In this document: positions 8,541 to 11,024 of the stretch, piece by piece | Layout: each line of letters opens with the position of its first letter | Position numbering within the stretch: position 1 is the stretch's first letter | Assembly (NCBI GenBank): GCA_040905245.1 | Contig: JBBDRX010000015.1 | Coordinates: 1 to 11,024 of the forward strand | Length of the DNA: 11,024 bases | Source: JBBDRX01 sp040905245 | GTDB lineage: Bacteria; Bacteroidota; Rhodothermia; Balneolales; Balneolaceae | Reading direction: 5' to 3' | The notes under the pieces: generated by a model | The model's input: only the letters and a program-made list of their open reading frames with translations | Databases searched by the model: none | Told to the model about the DNA's origin: nothing | Made by a program: the position numbers and the translations under genes

Positions 8541-9239
8541 CTAAATGGATGTGATTGATGAGCGACTTACGGGAATACTGGGTCCCATGGTAGTACTCAT
8601 ATATGCACTTCGGATATAGTGTCCTTTTGCCGACGCAGGTCGTAACTTGTTAACCGTCTGCAGGAATGCTTTTGCATTCTCACGCAACTCGTTGGCATCA
8701 AAACTGGCTTTTCCGATTGAAGTATGAAGAATTCCGGCTTTGTCAACCCGGAAATCCACTTTACCTGCCTTGAACTCTTTGACAGCAGCAGCAACATCCA
8801 TCGTTACTGTACCGCTTTTAGGGTTCGGCATCAATCCGCGGGGACCTAATACACGGCCCAGCTTGCCAATTTTTCCCATTACATCCGGAGTGGCAATAAT
8901 GACATCAACGTCAGCCCACCCTTCTTCAATTTTGGTGACATACTCATCCAGGCCTACATGATCGGCTCCGGCTTCTTTTGCCTCCTCTTGTTTGGCCTCA
9001 TTGACCAGCGCGAGCACACGAATGGATTTACCCGATCCGTGCGGCAATGCAACCGTACCTCTGACCATTTGATCAGCGTGTCTGGGATCGACCCCAAGCC
9101 TGATGTCCATATCCACGGATTCATCAAAACCTGATTTAGCAGTCTTCTTTACTAAATCACACGCCTCTTCGATCGTATAATCAACCTCCCGGTCAATCAA
9201 CTCGTCGGCCTGTCGGTATTTCTTACCTCGTTTTGCCAT
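8541..9239 (-). CDS. rplA: 50S ribosomal protein L1
   Basis: This is the 232-aa L1-stalk protein, which helps release deacylated tRNA from the E site and in several bacteria represses its own operon by binding mRNA. The two-domain fold is recognisable: domain I begins M-A-K-R-G-K-K-Y, and domain II holds P-D-V-M-G-K-I-G-K-L-G-R-V-L-G-P-R-G-L-M-P-N-P-K, the L1 signature. The conserved S-T-T-M-G-P-S-I near the C-terminus is followed by a short Ser-rich tail of nine residues. The ATG start at 9239 has CAGGA about 8 nt upstream, in the 12-bp gap after rplK. The rplK-rplA order matches the L11 operon of E. coli, where L1 is the repressor; a similar role here would act at the structured rplK leader. 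Confidence 0.98.
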   Translation of the reverse strand: MAKRGKKYRQADELIDREVDYTIEEACDLVKKTAKSGFDESVDMDIRLGVDPRHADQMVRGTVALPHGSGKSIRVLALVNEAKQEEAKEAGADHVGLDEYVTKIEEGWADVDVIIATPDVMGKIGKLGRVLGPRGLMPNPKSGTVTMDVAAAVKEFKAGKVDFRVDKAGILHTSIGKASFDANELRENAKAFLQTVNKLRPASAKGHYIRSAYMSTTMGPSIPVSRSSITSI

Positions 9240-9251
9240 TTATATATCCTG

Positions 9252-9683
9252 TTATTTATCTCGAATTACTCTCAGACCCATGCTTCGGGCAGTTCCGGCA
9301 ATCATCTCAGCACCATTTTCAAGATCAAATGCATTCAGATCTTCCATTTTCTGCTCAGCAATTTCCTTGCACTGCGCCCAGGTGACTTTCCCGATCTTAT
9401 TTCGATTGGGCTCACCAGAGCCGGATTTGATTTTGGCGGCTTTCTTTAGAAGTACAGCTGCAGGTGGCGTCTTCGTTTTGAACGTAAAAGACTTGTCTGC
9501 AAAGACCGTAATCTCAACCGGTATAATCGTCCCCGATTTATCCTGGGTCTGCGCGTTAAATGATTTACAAAACTCCATAATGTTGATTCCGGCCTGTCCC
9601 AAAGCGGGGCCGACAGGTGGTGCAGGGTTCGCCTGCCCGCCAACAATCTGAAGTTTCAGTACATTTTCTATTTTTTTTGCCAT
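9252..9683 (-). CDS. rplK: 50S ribosomal protein L11
   Basis: This 143-aa protein binds the GTPase-associated centre of 23S rRNA (around E. coli 1051-1108) and takes part in factor-dependent GTP hydrolysis and the stringent response. The N-terminal domain has the proline-rich G-G-Q-A-N-P-A-P-P-V-G-P-A-L-G-Q; P22 and P26, tied to thiostrepton action in other species, are present. The C-terminal RNA-binding domain includes K-I-G-K-V-T-W-A-Q and ends G-T-A-R-S-M-G-L-R-V. Length is typical. The ATG start at 9683 has no Shine-Dalgarno; instead a 6-bp hairpin (9690-9707) ends 6 nt upstream of it. It stands 201 bp after nusG, the second-widest spacer among these genes, and that leader is highly structured. 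Confidence 0.98.
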   Translation of the reverse strand: MAKKIENVLKLQIVGGQANPAPPVGPALGQAGINIMEFCKSFNAQTQDKSGTIIPVEITVFADKSFTFKTKTPPAAVLLKKAAKIKSGSGEPNRNKIGKVTWAQCKEIAEQKMEDLNAFDLENGAEMIAGTARSMGLRVIRDK

Positions 9684-9689
9684 ATGATA

Positions 9690-9838
9690 GAATCAATTAT
9701 GTGATTCGCAGAAGTCTTAAAAAACCGATATCCCGGGTTCCATTATCAGATTTTTTCGAGCTCGCATGTCTCCATGCTCTGGTCGAAAATCATCCTGGTT
9801 TATCCGGAGCGAAACTTCCGGTTTTAAAAAAGACTTCT
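9690..9838 (-). ncRNA. Structured 5' leader of rplK, candidate cis-regulatory RNA
   Basis: The nusG-rplK spacer can form nested stems. P1 pairs 9819-9838 with 9710-9727 as AAGACTTCT (9 bp) plus CGGTTTT (7 bp), separated by a 4x2 internal loop. P2 (9804-9821) is CCGGA/TCCGG and shares three bases with the inner part of P1, so the two cannot both form fully. P3 pairs GATTTTCGA (9783-9791) with TCGAAAAAATC (9749-9759), enclosing a perfect hairpin GCATG-GAGA-CATGC (9764-9777) capped by a GNRA tetraloop. P4 (9690-9707), GAATCA-CATAAT-TGATTC, sits where the rplK Shine-Dalgarno should be. The stems are seen in the sequence. That it is a ribosomal-protein autoregulatory leader (L1 being the known repressor of this operon in E. 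coli) is inference; I cannot confirm an L1-binding motif. Confidence 0.6.
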
Positions 9839-9884
9839 CGTACTTCTGTTGTTTATCCGCGTAATAGCTCAATTTGCATCGTTT

Positions 9885-10451
9885 TTAAGTAGCAGGTTCA
9901 ACTTGGTTTACATCTACCTCAACTGGAGTTTTGCGACCAAATATGCTCACAAGAACCCGAAGCTTCAGTTTATCGGCATTTACTTCCTGAACCGTGCCAT
10001 CAAAATCTTTAAATGGACCATCGATTACCTTTACCAGATCTCCTTCATTATAAGGGATATCGACAACCCCTCCTTTCTCCATTAGCTCCTGGCTGTCATG
10101 AACACGTCCAAGAATTCTGTCAACTTCTGATTTTTTTAATGGAGTAGGAGTAATATCATTTTTCCCGGCTTTTAAAAAGCCCAGACATGAGGGTGCACTT
10201 TGGATAAAATTATTAACTTCTTCATCATAAGCGACTTCAACGAGTATATAACCAGGGAAAAAATTTTTTTCGCGGGTTCGCTTTTTCCCGGACCGGATCT
10301 CCACTACGGTTTCAGTGGGGATTAAGATCTCCCTGATTTTATCTTCAAGACCTTCTTCCTCTATCTCTCGCTCAAGGTACTCTTTAACTTTTTTTTCATG
10401 ACTGGAGAAACAACGGACTACGTACCAGTCATGTGTATTTTCAGTTGTCAT
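9885..10451 (-). CDS. nusG: Transcription elongation factor NusG
   Basis: This 188-aa factor binds the beta' clamp helices, modulates pausing and Rho termination, and links RNA polymerase to ribosomal protein S10. The N-terminal NGN domain starts W-Y-V-V-R-C-F-S-S-H-E-K-K-V at about residue 9 and contains K-N-F-F-P-G-Y-I-L-V. The C-terminal KOW domain (from about 132) has Y-N-E-G-D-L-V-K-V-I-D-G-P-F-K-D-F-D-G-T-V. Length is slightly above the E. coli protein (181). The ATG at 10451 overlaps the secE stop (ATGA) and has no clear Shine-Dalgarno, so translation is probably coupled to secE. The stop is TAA at 9885-9887. Confidence 0.98.
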   Translation of the reverse strand: MTTENTHDWYVVRCFSSHEKKVKEYLEREIEEEGLEDKIREILIPTETVVEIRSGKKRTREKNFFPGYILVEVAYDEEVNNFIQSAPSCLGFLKAGKNDITPTPLKKSEVDRILGRVHDSQELMEKGGVVDIPYNEGDLVKVIDGPFKDFDGTVQEVNADKLKLRVLVSIFGRKTPVEVDVNQVEPAT

Positions 10452-10633
10452 CTATATATCACATCTAAAATTGTACTGTATACCTGATCGACACCAAAGA
10501 TAAATGCAGAAATGACGATCGTAAATACTACCACGATGACAGTATTATCAATCAATTCCTGCTGAGTAGGCCAGGTCACTTTCTTAAACTCATTTTGGAC
10601 TCCTTCAATAAATTCTCTAATCTTCTTCATCAC
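10448..10633 (-). CDS. secE: Preprotein translocase subunit SecE
   Basis: This small essential clamp subunit of the SecYEG channel lies in the inner membrane. It is the short, single-span form usual outside the gamma-proteobacteria: an amphipathic N-terminal helix with the conserved F-K-K-V-T-W-P-T (about 16-23), then one membrane segment at about 30-48 (T-V-I-V-V-V-F-T-I-V-I-S-A-F-I-F). The longest reading starts with GTG at 10633 (61 aa), but the next codon, ATG at 10630 (60 aa), has better spacing (7 nt) from the AGG upstream and is probably the true start. Its stop overlaps the nusG start by four bases. The secE-nusG pairing next to rplK is a standard bacterial order. Confidence 0.95.
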   Translation of the reverse strand: MMKKIREFIEGVQNEFKKVTWPTQQELIDNTVIVVVFTIVISAFIFGVDQVYSTILDVIYR

Positions 10634-10707
10634 GATGCCTGATTATTATTGAAATCGAAGTAACTGAACTACCGAATAGACTCTCACATTGCTTTTCAAA
10701 GAGTCCG

Positions 10708-10737
10708 GAAAGATACAGCTTTATAACTTGCATTCAA
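10708..10737 (-). promoter_or_regulatory. Candidate promoter for the secE-nusG operon
   Basis: On the minus strand, TTG (10735-10737) and TATCTTTC (10708-10715) are separated by 19 nt. The second element matches 7 of 8 bases of the Bacteroidota -7 consensus TAnnTTTG. Read as sigma-70, TTGAAT and TATCTT with a 16-nt spacer is a weaker match. A start just downstream would give a leader of roughly 70 nt before secE. It overlaps the right part of the palindrome at 10724-10760. Confidence 0.3.
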
Positions 10738-10760
10738 TATTTCTTATAAAATGCAAGTTA
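10724..10760. repeat. Perfect 11-bp inverted repeat upstream of secE
   Basis: The arms taacttgcatt (10724-10734) and aatgcaagtta (10750-10760) are exact reverse complements around a 15-nt AT-rich centre. No T-run follows on the minus strand, so a terminator for the tRNA is unlikely. It could be an RNA hairpin in a transcript reading from tuf/tRNA into secE, or a DNA operator overlapping the candidate promoter. Confidence 0.7.
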
Positions 10761-10835
10761 ATAAGGCCTGAACTATCGGTTTTCCGCGCATTTTTCCGGA
10801 GCAACCGACAACCCGTCCATTCAACTTCATGTTTG

Positions 10836-10908
<73 letters not shown>

Positions 10909-10970
10909 AGACAGTAACGAAGTCATTTATCCTGCTACCCCCGTTACCAGTGAATATTATCCGGCTGTGA

Positions 10971-11024
10971 TTAATCCAGAATTTTTGCCACTACACCGGC
11001 ACCGACTGTGCGGCCGCCTTCGCG
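10971..11024 (-). CDS. tuf: Elongation factor Tu, C-terminal 17 codons only
   Basis: The last 17 codons before a TAA stop read R-E-G-G-R-T-V-G-A-G-V-V-A-K-I-L-D, which is the EF-Tu C-terminus in barrel domain 3. The rest lies beyond the right edge. EF-Tu delivers aminoacyl-tRNA to the ribosome. The 62 bp between its stop and tRNA-Trp show no convincing hairpin with a T-run, so read-through into the tRNA is possible. Whether this is tufA or tufB cannot be told from the fragment. Confidence 0.93.
   Translation of the reverse strand, partial: REGGRTVGAGVVAKILD

Noticed and set aside
9743..9748. GATAAT resembling a -10 element on the minus strand inside the rplK leader
   Set aside because: No -35-like hexamer occurs 16-18 nt upstream; the sequence there belongs to the P3 stem.
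9855..9880. tRNA-like D-arm string (tagctcaatttg) on the plus strand near the nusG end
   Set aside because: No acceptor, anticodon or T-arm can be completed around it, so it is not a tRNA or an evident tRNA remnant.
9617..9892. 91-codon plus-strand frame across the nusG-rplK spacer
   Set aside because: It overlaps rplK and nusG ends in antisense. The spacer is better explained by its inverted repeats, and no plus-strand promoter or ribosome site is evident.
10781..10813. TCGGTT...AACCGA hairpin after tRNA-Trp as a possible terminator
   Set aside because: The stem is only 6 bp with a long loop, and no T-run follows.

Overview
The window is a housekeeping segment read entirely from the minus strand. 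In transcription order (right to left) it holds the 3' end of an EF-Tu gene, tRNA-Trp(CCA), secE, nusG, rplK (L11), rplA (L1), rplJ (L10), rplL (L7/L12), rpoB, and rpoC, which runs off the left edge without its last roughly 240 codons. All frames are intact. No mobile element, CRISPR array, phage gene or accessory cassette is visible, and I do not see an undescribed protein system.

The organism looks like a member of the Bacteroidota/Rhodothermota/Balneolota group. RpoB is 1275 aa with the FCB-style rifampicin region (T-N-P-I-A-E-L-T). RpoC lacks the large E. coli trigger-loop insertion and has a short insert after the bridge helix (M-A-K-P-Q-K-S-S). The gene order also fits. Clear Shine-Dalgarno sequences before rpoB and rpoC argue mildly against a core Bacteroidia genome. 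The assignment is inference from remembered family sequences, not a search.

Layout: 10971-11024 tuf end; 10836-10908 tRNA-Trp; 10634-10835 a 202-base secE leader with a perfect 11-bp inverted repeat and a candidate promoter; 10448-10633 secE, overlapping nusG (9885-10451) by ATGA; 9684-9884 a 201-base, strongly folded rplK leader; 9252-9683 rplK; 8541-9239 rplA; 7994-8521 rplJ; 7568-7948 rplL; 7416-7567 a spacer with a 12-bp hairpin; 3588-7415 rpoB; 1-3552 rpoC.

The genes serve transcription and translation together. SecE anchors the translocon, NusG couples RNA polymerase to the ribosome, L11/L1/L10/L12 form the GTPase-associated centre and L1 stalk that EF-Tu engages, and beta/beta' are the catalytic core of RNA polymerase. 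What deserves attention is the non-coding control layer: the rplK leader, the rplL-rpoB hairpin, the secE upstream palindrome, and the TTG starts of both RNA polymerase genes.
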